Part shown: one piece after another, positions 32,770-42,473 of the stretch
Numbering within the stretch: position 1 is the stretch's first letter
How the letters are laid out: the number at the start of each line of letters is the position of its first letter
Origin: Streptacidiphilus sp. 4-A2
Lineage (GTDB): Bacteria; Actinomycetota; Actinomycetes; Streptomycetales; Streptomycetaceae
NCBI GenBank assembly: GCA_014284505.1
Contig: JAAFYY010000002.1
Span: 22,442 to 86,441, forward strand
DNA: 64,000 nucleotides
Direction: 5' to 3'
The notes under the pieces: model-generated
Database searches by the model: none
Seen by the model: the letters and a program-made list of their open reading frames with translations, nothing else
What the model was told of the DNA's origin: nothing
Position numbers and translations under genes: made by a program

Positions 32770-33548
32770 GTGAGCTGGATCGAGGCGGGCCGGGCCTGGG
32801 GCGAGCGGGCCACTGACTGGGCGTATCTGATGGAGCCGTATGCGCGGAGCGCGAATGACGCGCTGTTCGACAGGGTCGGCGTCCCGGGACGCGGCTGCTC
32901 GACATCGCGTGCGGCTCCGGGTACGCGGCCGGTGTCGCGGCCGCGCGCGGGGCGGATGTGGCCGCCCTCGACGCCTCGGAGGCGCTGCTCACGATCGCGC
33001 GGCGCGCACTCCGGATGCCGAATTCCGGGTCGGCGACATGTACGACTGCCCTTCGAAGACGGTCGGTTCGATGCGGCGACGAGCTTCAACGGGATCTGGA
33101 AGGGGTGCGAGGACGCGCTGCGCGAGGCCCGCCGGGTGGTGCGCCCTGGCGGGCTGGTCGGGTTCACGTTCTGGGGCTCGCCGAGACGGCTCGGCCTTCT
33201 GCCGTATTTCGCCGCGCTCATGGAGCTGTCTCCACCCAGCCATGTCGACGCCACCCTCAACCAGGGCGACACCGGGCGGCCGGAGTCGCTGAGCAGATGC
33301 TCGCCGACGCCGGTCTGGAATACGTCGACCGGGGAACCGTGAAAGTCGTCAACGAGTGGCCGGACCTGGACCTGACGGTGCGGGCGCTCGCGTCGGCGGG
33401 GCCGTCCTGGCCCGCCCTGCGGGAGGTCGGCCACGAACGATTTGCGGACGCGGTGCGCGAGGTGGTCCGCCCCCTCTACACCGAAGGTCTCGGCGTCCGG
33501 ATCGTCTCCGAGTTCGGCTGGATCGTGGGGCGGGTTGCAGGCGAGTGA
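32770..33548 (+). CDS. SAM-dependent methyltransferase (frameshifts)
   Basis: About 262 residues. GTG 32770 follows GGAGG. After the first shift (near 32.89 kb) the SAM motif I reads LLDIACGSGYAAGVAAARGA. Later pieces give DVAALDASEALLTIARRA, DAEFRVGDMYD, RFDAATSFNGIWKGCEDAL, ARRVVRPGGLVGFTFWG and DRGTVKVVNEWPD. It matches the Methyltransf_11 group of small-molecule methyltransferases. At least three single-base shifts are needed. It follows the SARP gene on the same strand after 273 bp in which I see no gene. Confidence 0.7.
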
Positions 33549-33646
33549 ATCGGCACAGGGTGCGGTCGGTGGTTCTGGATGTCGATGGTGCGTGGTGGCT
33601 GCTGTGATGCGTCGGGTGGCGGTGAAGACGGCGTCGAAGGGTGCGC

Positions 33647-34786
33647 GTCAGCTGACCTGGAGACCGACCGCCAGCGTCAGTTCAAGGACCCGGTGCGGCG
33701 ATGCGAGATCCGGAAACAGTTCCGCAGCTGCGACATCCGGTACCGGACCGTCTGGGGATGGACGAACAACGCCGCCGCCACCTCGTCCCGCCTGCCCTGG
33801 TGCAGCAGCCACGCCCGCAACGTCTCCTCCAGCCGCCGCGCGGTGGCGCCAGGCAAGGTCCGCAATGGTGCGAGGGCTCGGGCACGCAGGTCTGCGAACG
33901 CGTCCAGGTCGGCGCTCAGCACCAGCTCGGGCAGGTGCTCCTCGGTGTCGCGAATGTCAGCGGAGAGGGAGCGCGCGCGTACGGCTCGTGCGTACGAGGC
34001 GGACGCACGAGTCCATGGCCGGGCCGGGCCGACCACGGCGGCGCGGTCGGTCAGCTGCCGCAGCAGATGTGACCGGTCGGCATCGGGGACGAGCAGCACA
34101 CCGGTGGCGTCCGGCAGGTCGTCGAGGACGAGGGTGCCTGGGTCGAGCGCGCGGTAGGCAGGCCGGGCCTGGGCGGTGGGCAGCAGGACCGCGGTCAGTG
34201 AGACCGGAGGCTGCCACCCGGCCCGCTGAACGGAGGCCAGCAGCACGTCCGGGCTCGCGTCGGCGAGGAGGTCGCGGGCCAGGTGTTCCAGGTGGGCGCT
34301 CGTGTGCCCGGCCCCGGGCGGCCAGTTCGTCGGCGTGGCCCGCGGCGCTCGCGGCGGAGAGCTCGTCGATGTAGGCGAAGGTCAGCTCGGCGAACTTGGC
34401 GACCTCGGCGGCTGGCAGACCCGCGGGTACGGCCCCGCCGCCAGGCAGCGCCAGGCCACGCGCGCGCCGACGCGGTAGGCGCTGAGCAGGGCGTCCATCG
34501 AACGGCCGTCGCGCACCTCGCCGCGTCCCAGCTCGTAGGCCGCGTCACCGGCGTCGCCGCCTGTGGCATTCCCGCTCGCGAGGTCCAGGTAGTGCCCCAG
34601 AGCGGTGCGGACGGCTCGGCGAATGGTGCTGCCCATGCGGCCCGAAAGGGCGTTGGCGTAGGGAGGGACCTCGTTGATGATCGCCTGGACGACCTCGTCG
34701 GCGGTGGTCTTCAGCGCGGCCCGGAGCGCGGTGACCGTCGTCTCATCCAGGGCCAGCTCGCTGACCCTCCGGATTGCATGGCTCAT
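33647..34786 (-). CDS. PucR/CdaR-family transcriptional regulator (frameshifts)
   Basis: About 380 residues. The N-terminal part reads TADEVVQAIINEVPPYANAL and SMDALLSAYRVGARVAWRCL, the sensor region common to this group. The C-terminal PucR helix-turn-helix is clear: ARRLEETLRAWLLHQGRRDE and AAALFVHPQTVRYRMSQLR. One base is missing near 33708, after which the natural end reads LFPDLASPHRVLELTLAVGL with stop at 33647-33649. Another shift lies near 34.4 kb. It is divergent from the ferredoxin reductase/desaturase pair and is the natural candidate to regulate it. Confidence 0.8.
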
Positions 34787-34789
34787 GTT

Positions 34790-34806
34790 TTGTTCCTTAC
34801 GAACAA
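34790..34806. promoter_or_regulatory. Operator-like inverted repeat in the PucR/reductase intergenic region
   Basis: TTGTTC-CTTAC-GAACAA is a perfect 6-bp inverted repeat with a 5-bp spacer. It lies 4 bp from the regulator start codon and overlaps its ribosome binding site. It is AT-richer than its surroundings and is a plausible autoregulatory operator. Confidence 0.45.
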
Positions 34807-34872
34807 TGCAGCCGACCAGATTTACGTCCTGCGGTCAGGACTTTACGCCTTGAGGCGCAGCAAGCTGGAGTC

Positions 34873-35927
34873 ATGACGAGCGCAGCCCTCCGCAGCAGGG
34901 CGTGGAAACTGCTGGGAATGGTCACGACGCCGCTGCTGCCGTCGGACTACCTCGACCTGGTCAGCCCGCTGCGTGCGGGCGCCGACCTGCGTGGGCGCAT
35001 CGAGGCCGTGCACCCCGAGACGGGTGACGCCGCGACTGTCGTGATCAGGCCGGGACGGGGCTGGCGCGGCCACACGGCCGGTCAGTACGTGCGGATCGGG
35101 GTCGACGTCGACGGGGTGCGCCTGTGGCGCGCCTACTCCATCACCTCGCCCACAAACCGCCGGGACGGCCGCGTCACCATCACCGTGAAGGCGATCCCGG
35201 ACGGCAAGGTCAGCAGCTACCTGGTCCGCAGGGCGAATCCGGGCACGCTGATCGAGCTCGACCAGCCGACCGGTGACTTCGTGCTGCCGCAGGCCAAGCC
35301 CGCCAAGGTGCTCTATCTGACGGCCGGCAGCGGCATCACGCCCGTGATGGCATGCTGCGCGACATCGAGTTCGACGACGTCGTCATGGTCCACTGCGCGC
35401 CACAGCCGCAGGATGTGATCTTCCGCAACGAGCTGCACGACCTGGTCGCGGACAAGAAGCTGCGGCTCATCGAGGTGCATACCGACACGGACGGCATGCT
35501 CGACATCGCCCGTCTCGACGAACTCGTGCCCGACTGGGCCGAGCGCGAGACCTGGGCGTGCGGGCCCGCGGGCCTGCTCGACGCCGCCGAAGAGCACTGG
35601 ACCGAGCACGGCGTGCCAGAGCGCCTGCACACCGAACGCTTCCGCCCCGGCATCGTCGTCGCCGGCGACGGCGGTGAGGTCACGTTCAGCGTCACCGGCA
35701 AGACCGTCGACGCGGACGGCGGCACGCCGTTGCTGGACATCGGCGAGCAGGCCGGCGTGCTCATGCCCTCCGGGTGCCGCATGGGCATCTGCTTCGGCTG
35801 CGTCACACCGCTCAAGGCGGGCGCCGTCCGCGACCTGCGCACCGGCGAGATCACCGGGGCCGAGCCGGGCGTCCTCATCCAGACCTGTGTGTCCGCCGCG
35901 GCGGGCCCCTGCGACATCGAACGGTAG
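34873..35927 (+). CDS. Ferredoxin reductase (FAD/NAD(P)/2Fe-2S) (one frameshift)
   Basis: About 351 residues. The FAD domain has LWRAYSITSPTNR (RxYS motif), the NAD(P) domain starts KVLYLTAGSGITPVM, and a plant-type ferredoxin domain closes the chain with SGCRMGICFGCVTPL and a distant QTCVS. This gives the C-x4-C-x2-C...C cluster ligands near residues 301-309 and 338. A base is missing near 35350, after which reading resumes MLRDIEFDDVVMVHCAP. From memory it resembles mycobacterial Rv3230c, the electron donor of the desaturase DesA3. The next gene is a DesA3-like desaturase starting 7 nt after the stop, so the two form a desaturase electron-transfer pair. Confidence 0.85.
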
Positions 35928-35934
35928 GAGCACC

Positions 35935-37050
35935 TTGACCGTCATCGACCCACTGCCCACCTGACCGCGGAGCAGATCGATGAGCTCGGCCGCGAGCTGG
36001 ACGCGATTCGCGACGAGGTGATCGCCGACCGCGGCGAGAAGGACGCCGCCTACATCCGTAAGGTCATCTCGGCGCAGCGCAAGCTCGAACTGGTCAGCAG
36101 GGGCGTGCTGCTGTTCTCGATCTTCCCGCCCGCGTGGCTGCTCGGCACCGCCGGTCTGTCCGTGTCGAAGATCATGGACAACATGGAGATCGGCCACAAC
36201 GTCCTGCACGGCCAGTGGGACTGGATGCGCGACCCGAAGATTCACTCCACCACCTGGGAGTGGGATCACGTCTCGCCGTCCGAGCAGTGGAAGCACTCGC
36301 ACAACGAGCTGCACCACACGTACACCAACGTGATCGGCAAGGACAACGACCTCGGCTACGGCATCATGCGCGTCGACGAGGACCAGAAGTGGCACCCGTT
36401 CCACCTCGGCCAGCCGCTGTGGAACTTCATCAACGCCTGCTTCTTCGAGTACGGCATCGCGGCGTACGACCTGGAGCTCGGCAAGAACCTGCACAGGCGC
36501 CGCCGCAAGGACCCGGAGTTCCGCGCACGGGCCAAGGCCGTGGGCCGCAAGATCCGCAAGCAGGTGCTCAAGGACTATGTGATCCACCCGCTGCTGTCGG
36601 GCCCGTCGTTCCTCACCACGCTCGCCGCCACGTTCACCGCGAACCTGGTCCGAACATCTGGTCCCACTCGGTGATCATGTGTGGGCACTTCCCGAGGGTG
36701 TGCAGGTCTTCGAGCGCCGGTCGATCAAGGGCGAGACGCGCGGCCAGTGGTACCTGCGCCAGATGATGGGCTCGGCGAACATCAGCGGCAGCAGGGCCAT
36801 GCACTTCATGACCGGCAACCTGTCGCACCAGATCGAGCACCACCTGTTCCCGGACCTGCCGAGCAACCGATATGCCGAGGTCGCGGTGAAGGTGCGCGCG
36901 CTGTTCGAAAAGTACGAGCTGGAGTACATCACCGGGCCGCTGCCCAAGCAGGTGTTCTCCGCCTGGCACAAGGTCTTCCGGCTCTCGCTGCCGAGCAAGA
37001 AGCCCCAGGTCAAGACGCCGGACCGCGAGCAGGAGCTCGTCGCGGCCTGA
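35935..37050 (+). CDS. Membrane fatty-acid (acyl-CoA delta-9 type) desaturase (frameshifts)
   Basis: About 371 residues with the three histidine boxes of membrane di-iron desaturases: HNVLHGQWD (near residue 87), HSHNELHH (near 120) and HQIEHH (near 298). Hydrophobic stretches (VLLFSIFPPAWLLGTAGL; SFLTTLAATFTANLV) span the membrane. TTG 35935 is chosen because AGGAG precedes it by 5 nt. Breaks occur just after the start (CCCACCTGACC lacks one C) and near 36651 and 36694, where GG and CCC runs are each one base short. It introduces a double bond in acyl chains using electrons from the preceding reductase. Confidence 0.85.
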
Positions 37051-37220
37051 TTCCCGCAGGGAGCCGACACGGGTTTCGACCTCGGTCCGTGAGGTCTTGG
37101 TGCCGGGTCGGTCCCGGGCGCGTGCGGGATGTTCCACACGGTGCCGAACGCCATCGGAGGCCCCCCGCGCGATCTCCCCTCGGACGCGCCGGTGACCCCT
37201 CGCGGACTAGGGTGTCGCGC

Positions 37221-38021
37221 ATGAGCCACACGCCCATCGACCCCGTCGCGCACAACCGCCTCGCCTGGGACCGCGAGGTGGAGCAGGGCAACGAGTGGTC
37301 GCGCCCGGTCGGCCCCGAGGTGATCGCGAAGGCGCGGGCCGGCCAGTGGTCCATCGTCCTGATCGGCTACGAGCCGGTCGACCCGGCCTGGTTCCCGCCG
37401 GACATCGCCGGTCGCGACGTGCTCTGCCTCGCCTCCGGCGGCGGGCAGCAGGGGCCGGTGCTGGCCGCGGCGGGCGCGCGGGTGACCGTCTTCGACAACT
37501 CGCCCCGCCAGCTGGCGCAGGACGAGATGGTCGCGGCGCGGGAAGGGCTCGACCTGCGCACCGTGCTCGGCGACGCGCGCGACCTGAGCGCGTTCCCGGA
37601 CGCCTCGTTCGACCTGGTCGTCCACCCGGTGTCCAACCTGTTCATCCCGGAACCGGCGCCGGTCTGGCGCGAGTGCCACCGCGTGCTGCGCCCCGGCGGG
37701 GCGCTGCTGTCCGGCTTCCTCAACCCGGACGTCTACCTCTTCGATGCCGAGCCACTGGAGGCGCGCGGCGAGCTGCTGGTGCGCCACCGCCTGCCCTACA
37801 GCGACCTCACCCACCTGGAGCCCGCCGAGCGGGAACGGCTGTGGGGCCTCGACGCACCGCTGGAGTACAGCCACACGCTCACCGAGCAGCTCGGCGGCCA
37901 GATCGCGGCCGGCTTCGCCATCACCGGCTTCGCCGAGGCGCCGCACCACTCGGACGCCACCGCCGGCTGGCTCTCCGGCTACTTCGCCACGAAAGCGGTC
38001 AAGGCCGGCGCCGGTCACTGA
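37221..38021 (+). CDS. SAM-dependent methyltransferase
   Basis: An intact 266-residue frame. It has motif I DVLCLASGGGQQGPVLAAAG, the acidic loop VFDNSPRQLAQDE, motif II DLSAFPDASFDLVVHPVSNL and motif III LRPGGALLSGFLNPDVY. It belongs to the broad Methyltransf_11/25 family. The AHNRLAWDREVEQGNEWSRP N terminus is shared by many streptomycete proteins of unknown substrate. It stands alone on this strand, 170 bp after the desaturase. No membrane or signal sequence. Confidence 0.8.
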   Translation: MSHTPIDPVAHNRLAWDREVEQGNEWSRPVGPEVIAKARAGQWSIVLIGYEPVDPAWFPPDIAGRDVLCLASGGGQQGPVLAAAGARVTVFDNSPRQLAQDEMVAAREGLDLRTVLGDARDLSAFPDASFDLVVHPVSNLFIPEPAPVWRECHRVLRPGGALLSGFLNPDVYLFDAEPLEARGELLVRHRLPYSDLTHLEPAERERLWGLDAPLEYSHTLTEQLGGQIAAGFAITGFAEAPHHSDATAGWLSGYFATKAVKAGAGH

Positions 38022-38158
38022 CCCTTCACCGGCCGGGCCGAATCAGCAGCGGCGCCGGCCGGCGGCCGGGGCCCTGGGCGTGGTGGGCCCGGACGGTCGT
38101 GAGCTAGTGTCCAGCCACTGCGTGTCGTCGCCCGCTCTCCTGGGGAAGGGAACTCTCC

Positions 38159-38558
38159 ATGCTCGAAAAGCTCCTGCACCACAAGCTGCTGCACGAAGGC
38201 CTCGAGGGCAAGGGGGTGATCACCGCGCGGAAGCTCGGGCACCCATGACCGAGACCGGTGCCGGGGGCTTCTACATCGGGATCGAAGGACACATCACGTT
38301 CGACGACGGCACCCAGGCCGTCTTCTCCGCGAGAAGACTGGACCCCCACAAGCTCGGGGAACTCGACGTGGCAACGATCGTGCCGGTCCGCTACAGCGCG
38401 GACCATCAGCACGTGGTCCTGGACACGCCCAAGCTCGAGGCTCTGCGGACGGCGAGGAAGCAGGAGGCGGCCGGCTGGCCGAGCACAAGAGGCAGCGGGA
38501 CATCGCCGCCGCGGACGCCAAGCTGGCCCAGGCAAGCAAACACCCCGACCACGGCTGA
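38159..38558 (+). CDS. Small hypothetical protein (frameshifts)
   Basis: About 133 residues. It starts MLEKLLHHKLLHEGLEGKGV, shifts near 38235, continues GGFYIGIEGHITFDDGTQAV and TIVPVRYSADHQHVVLDTPK, and ends after a second shift as RDIAAADAKLAQASKHPDHG. The middle resembles a small beta domain for binding or wrapping, and the last 35 residues a charged helix. Similar short proteins are common in streptomycetes, but I know no function. Confidence 0.5.
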
Positions 38559-39484
38559 GTCCCGCGGCCTCAAGGGGCGGACCGCATGTTCGCGGTTGCA
38601 GCAAGGACTTTGACGGATCATCGAGCAGCTGCGGCAAGGGGCCCGGGCTGCCTGTTCGGATATATCAGACGATTACTGACGGGCCGTCATAATCCAAAGG
38701 TGCCAATTTGCTGAACAATCAGGATTCGGGTTGAGGTTACTCTGTTGGCATGGTCGGTTCGCCTATTTCATGTGCGTTTGAACGAGCAGTGGGGACAGAG
38801 CCGGCGGTGCCCGGGATGACTACGAGTGCTCGGCCCGAGGGGATTTCACGGGTGTAATCGTGAGCGCCGGGGTGATCCGGCCGGTTCCTCGCGCGGTTGA
38901 GTTCTCCGCGCCGCAGCTCAACTCCGGTGACGTCATCACCGCCCGCCTCCCCACCGTGCACGCGGCGGCCTTCGTCGCGGACGCGGGCCTCATCCTCGCT
39001 GGGTAGCTGTGCCGCCTGGACACCGCCCCACCTGCGGCATCGGGCTCGACGAGTTCCGCTCGGTGGTCCTGGGCGGCGCCCGCCCCGGGGAGTCGGACGG
39101 CGACTGCGCCCGCCGTACCGCCCGGTGGGCCCAGGCCCGGATCGTCCGACCTGAGGACGACTTCCTGTCGGCTCCCTGGCCCTGCACGCCGACCGCCGGT
39201 CCGTCTCGTCGAGCATCTCTGGCTTGACGGGAAGGGCCGACTGGCGAGCCGTCGCCGCGCGGAAGGGTGGCTGGCGGCCTGAGAGTTGATCCTTGCCGCC
39301 AAGATCGGACAGCGCCTGGGCGGGTTCCGTGCTTCCGGTCCTTCCGGGTATCTGATTCGCTTTTTTCATGACATGCCCATTGCATATGTTCGGTAAGAGA
39401 TGATCCTTCCGTCTGCTGGGCGCCCGGAGGTGGCTGTTAGTTTTTACAAGAAATACGACCATCGTGTCTTCAAGGGGCGGGCCT
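38559..39484. other. Mostly non-coding stretch with possible decayed ORF
   Basis: No intact gene. On the plus strand from GTG 38862 a frame reads VSAGVIRPVPRAVEFSAPQL and AAFVADAGLILAG before a stop. Another begins RPTCGIGLDEFRSVVLGGA from about 39022 and ends near 39224. These coding-like pieces may be one decayed gene of unknown type. The last 90 bp, with an AT-rich TTTTTACAAGAAATA tract at about 39440-39454, probably hold the RHS2 promoter. Confidence 0.3.
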
Positions 39485-40022
39485 GTGGCTTCCGGTCGGA
39501 ACCAGAGCAGGGTCTTCGGTGACAGGCGCGGCGCGAGTCGGCGCAGCGGCACGGCACTGCGGAGCCTGGCGGCGGTGTTCACCGTCGTGGCGCTCACCAT
39601 GGGCACCGCGCAGGCAGCACCCGTTGCCCACAGCCAGTCGCGGACCCCGGCGGTCATGGCCCGCACCGCCTCGATCCCGGTCGCCCCGGTGGTCTCGCAC
39701 TACCAGAAGCCCCATCCCATGGCCGGCGTCCGCATCCAGCCACCGGTGTGGCCCACCGGGACGTCCACGGTGACGCTGCCCGTGAGCGCTACGGCCGGCA
39801 TGGCCGACCAAGCAGTCGCGCAAGGGCACGGAGCAGCGGCTCCGACCGCAGCGCGGGCGGGAGCCCTGCCGGTGTGGATCGGTAGCCCGGCAGGCAACCC
39901 GGGCGGCGCCGCTGCCCGCTCCGCCTCCGCTGCTACGCCCTCGAAGGTGTCGGTGCGGGTCCTGCCCCGGGCCGCAGCCCAGGCGGCGGAGTCAGCGGGC
40001 TGCTGCTGACGGTCTCCCGGGC
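39485..40022 (+). pseudogene. RHS2 polymorphic toxin, 5' part (interrupted by composite transposon)
   Basis: GTG 39485 follows AAGGGG. An RR-containing signal peptide (RRSGTALRSLAAVFTVVALT to GTAQA) leads into the same N-terminal region as RHS1 and RHS3 (VSHYQKPHPMAG, ARAGALPVWIGS, VSVRVLPRAAAQAA). One G is missing at about 39988. With it restored the text reads VSGLLLTVSRA up to the transposon. The protein resumes at 45451 as DGSSTSGRVRLALGYRLFAT. In the present sequence the open frame ends in a stop at 40007. Confidence 0.85.
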
Positions 40023-40025
40023 TGA
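40023..40025. repeat. TGA target-site duplication of the composite transposon (partner at 45448-45450)
   Basis: TGA abuts both outer ends of the 40026-45447 segment. Keeping one TGA joins ...CGG-GC to C-GGT... as R-A-D-G in frame with RHS2. That reconstructed junction aligns with the uninterrupted RHS1 and RHS3 proteins. Confidence 0.9.
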
Positions 40026-40141
40026 GAAGCGAGTCCCAAACCGAAGGTAGGGTCACGTTTTCCCAGGTGAGGTGTGTGGCCGTCGGTCGGTAGGCATGCT
40101 CGGAGCGTCGTGTCGGTGCGGGGCGTGCTGGGAGGTGGCGG

Positions 40142-40631
40142 ATGCCGTCGGTGCTGGGAGTGTTGGAGCGGCGCGAGCGGGTGGCGCTGGCCCGGGCAGA
40201 GGAGTTGCGGGCCGAGTTGGAGCGGCTTCAGGCTGCTGTGGCCGAGGCGGATGAGGCCGCGCGGCGCGCGGTTATCGCCCGCGAGGAGACGGTCGTGGCC
40301 TTGGCTGAGGCGGCCGAGGAAGCCGTCGTGGTCGGTGTGCCGGTGAATTTGCCGGCCGCGGGTGTTGCTGGGCCGCGGGTGGAGGTCCCGCTGTGGTGCG
40401 AGGGGTGGGGATCGAGGTGCTGCCGCCGAGTGCGCGCGGATCGTGGCCCTGGTCCAGGAGGATGCCGCCGGTGGCGGGGACGGAGTGCGGGCACGGGCGA
40501 TGCGCGAGCATCTGGGCTGGTCAGCCAGTGATGCGCGGGAGCAGGCAGCGCGGTTTCGGGCGAAGCGGCTGGTCGAGCGGGGCTGGTTGACCGAGGGGCG
40601 GCCAGGGCTGTTCAGGCCGCGGGCCGCTTGA
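40142..40631 (+). CDS. IS accessory protein, coiled coil plus winged-helix-like domain (copy B)
   Basis: About 163 residues when one missing G near 40405 is restored, as copy A shows. ATG 40142 follows GGAGG. The N-terminal 60 residues (RRERVALARAEELRAELERL, AAVAEADEAARRAVIAREET) form a charged heptad-like coiled coil. A Pro/Val linker follows. The C-terminal part (PECARIVALVQED, RAMREHLGWSASDAREQAAR, KRLVERGWLTEGRPGLF) looks like a winged helix, with a final strand-wing. Similar genes accompany transposases in many streptomycetes and have no assigned role; regulation of transposition or DNA-end binding is inference. It is convergent with and overlaps the transposase gene by 20 nt. Confidence 0.65.
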
Positions 40632-41550
40632 CGCGGCGCGGTGCTGGTCGGCCGGAGCGGGCCAGGCGGCGGGTGGCCGGGATGCTCGCGGCCCACCAGG
40701 CCATCGCCTCGGCACTGTCGATGCGGGTCTCGTAGTCCCGGGCCAGCCGCCGGGCCCGGATCAGCCAGGAAAAACTGCGCTCCACGACCCAGCGGCGCGG
40801 AAGCACCACGAACCCCTTGGCGTCGTCGCTGCGCTTGACGACGGTCAGCGCGAGGGTCAGGACGGCGTGGGCGAAGGTGACCAGCCAGCCGGTGTAGGCG
40901 CCGTCGGCCCAGACCAGAGTGATGCGGTGGTGTTCGGCGCGCAGTTGTTCCAGGAGGTCGCGGCCGGCGTCGTTGTCCTTGACCGACGCGGCGGTGACGA
41001 TCACGGCCAGCAGCAGGCCGAGGGTGTCCACGGCGATGTGTCGTTTGCGGCCGTTGATTTTCTTCCCGGCGTCGTAGCCGCGGGTGGCGGCGCCGACGGT
41101 GGCGTCAGCCTTGACCGACTGCGAGTCGATGATCGCGGCGGTGGGTTCTTCCTTCTTGCCGGCCAGTTCGCGCAGCATCTTGCGCAGTCGGCCGTAGAGC
41201 TCCTTGGTGTAGTCGTTGTCGCGCCAGCGGCGGAAGAACCGGTATGCCGCTCGCCACTTGGGGAAGTCGGCGGGCAGGCCGGCCCAGCGCACGCCCTCGG
41301 TGACCAGGTAGCGCACGGCGTCGATCATCTGCCGGTGGCAATAGCCCTCCGGGCGGCCGCCGCGTCCGTTCAGCCAGGCCGGGACCGGCAGCAGCGGCCG
41401 CACGATCGCCCACTCCGCGTCGGTCAGGTCGGAGCCGTAGCGGCGGGTTCGGTCGGGCTGGTCAGCGGCATTCCCGAGCCGGTGTGCGAGGCAATCGCAC
41501 GACATGCCGGAGCTGGACGCGGACGGAGCGAACACGGCACAGTGGGACAC
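40612..41550 (-). CDS. IS5-family DDE transposase (copy B)
   Basis: 312 residues, identical in sequence to the transposase at 20941-21879, with the same DDE residues (AIIDSQSVKAD, VWADGAYTG, VVERSFSWL). It reads away from tgmC toward the left end of the composite transposon. The identity argues for very recent duplication. Confidence 0.95.
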   Translation of the reverse strand: MSHCAVFAPSASSSGMSCDCLAHRLGNAADQPDRTRRYGSDLTDAEWAIVRPLLPVPAWLNGRGGRPEGYCHRQMIDAVRYLVTEGVRWAGLPADFPKWRAAYRFFRRWRDNDYTKELYGRLRKMLRELAGKKEEPTAAIIDSQSVKADATVGAATRGYDAGKKINGRKRHIAVDTLGLLLAVIVTAASVKDNDAGRDLLEQLRAEHHRITLVWADGAYTGWLVTFAHAVLTLALTVVKRSDDAKGFVVLPRRWVVERSFSWLIRARRLARDYETRIDSAEAMAWWAASIPATRRLARSGRPAPRRVKRPAA

Positions 41551-41669
41551 CAGGGCCTCCTGATGGTTCGTTGACTCGACATCACCGAACTGCGCAGGAG
41601 GCCCTTCTTCTATGCGCCGGCCGCGGAGCGATCACCCGAACGAGCCTGATAGGCACGGAAGTTCGAGTG

Positions 41670-42473
41670 TCAGTCGTGTCCCTCGGTTTGGGAATCGCTT
41701 CTGAGGTACTGCGCCTGGAGCTTCGGCGGGTAGTCCGCCTGCCGTCTGGTCTCCATGAACGTCGCCGGGTCGGGCTGGACCCATCCGCGTGCGACTCCGT
41801 CGGGTCCCATGTTCGCAGTGATCAGCAGGGCGGTATGAGCGATGGTGGTCACGAGCTTGCCGCCCGTGCGGAGAGATCGGAGCCAGGTTTCCGGGATGGG
41901 TCGGACTGAGACGGTCGCGATGATCCGGTCGTACGCGGAATCGGGCAGTGTGCCGGTCGCGTCGACGGCTTCCATGCGTGGGTGCTGGCCGAAGTCCGCG
42001 AGGCGCTGGGTGGCGGCGCTGACGAGGTACGGGTCTACGTCGATGCTCGTGACGTGCTGTTCCCCGATGCGGCGGCTCAAGAGCGCGGCCGAGTAGCCGG
42101 AGCCGGTTCCGACGTCGAGCGTCCTCTTCCCGGGTTCCAAGTCCAGGCGGTGGAGCATGGAGACGACGAGTCCCGGCAGTGTGGATGAGGATGTCGGGCT
42201 GCCCTTGGCCCGTTCGCCGGGCTTCGCGTCGTCGGCGTGGTCCGGCCCGACTCGGGTGACCAGGGTCTCGTCCCGATAGACAGCCGAGAGGTGTTCCTCG
42301 GACAGCGGCGACGGGCTGACGAGGTCCCATTCCTCTGTGGGGCTGTTCGGGACCCTTTCCCACCAGTGCGGGATCAGGTGGTGTCGTGGTGTGTTGCTCA
42401 CGGCTTCGTGCCACTGCGGGGCCGCCGCCGTCACTTCGTCGGCGAGGCGCTTCGCGGCCTCTTGCCAGTTCAC
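41670..42473 (-). pseudogene. tgmC: TgmC: ATP-grasp-RiPP methyltransferase, 3' truncated by IS copy B
   Basis: GTG 42473 follows the tgmB stop with no gap. The first 258 residues belong to the protein-L-isoaspartate methyltransferase-like family that accompanies ATP-grasp RiPP maturases. Visible are HLIPHWWERVPNSP, RTLDVGTGSGYSAALLSRRI (SAM motif), EQHVTSIDVDPYLVSAA and GTLPDSAYDRIIATVSVRPI. At PPKLQAQYL the gene meets the IS end, and the last residues (SDSQTEGHD) and stop are IS-encoded. Family members are longer (about 370-400 residues from memory), so roughly a third is missing. The catalytic Rossmann part survives, but activity is doubtful. In fuscimiditide-type pathways this enzyme makes an aspartimide. 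Confidence 0.85.

Larger units (their letters stand above)
40026..41701 (-). mobile_element. IS5-family insertion sequence, copy B
   Basis: 1676 bp, the same inverted ends as copies A and C, transposase on the minus strand. It differs from copy C only by four one-base differences in G/C-rich runs, all in the accessory-gene half. Its right end cuts the 3' part of tgmC. Confidence 0.9.

Noticed and set aside
32493..32816. ORF whose start overlaps the SARP stop (ATGA)
   Set aside because: Arg/Pro-rich text without domain features; the true methyltransferase start at 32770 lies in another frame.
40026..41704. IS copy B as a simple, independent insertion, because TGA lies on both its sides
   Set aside because: The inner TGA borders tgmC, not RHS2. 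Only joining 40022 to 45451 restores the RHS frame, so the unit is composite; the inner TGA reflects target preference.
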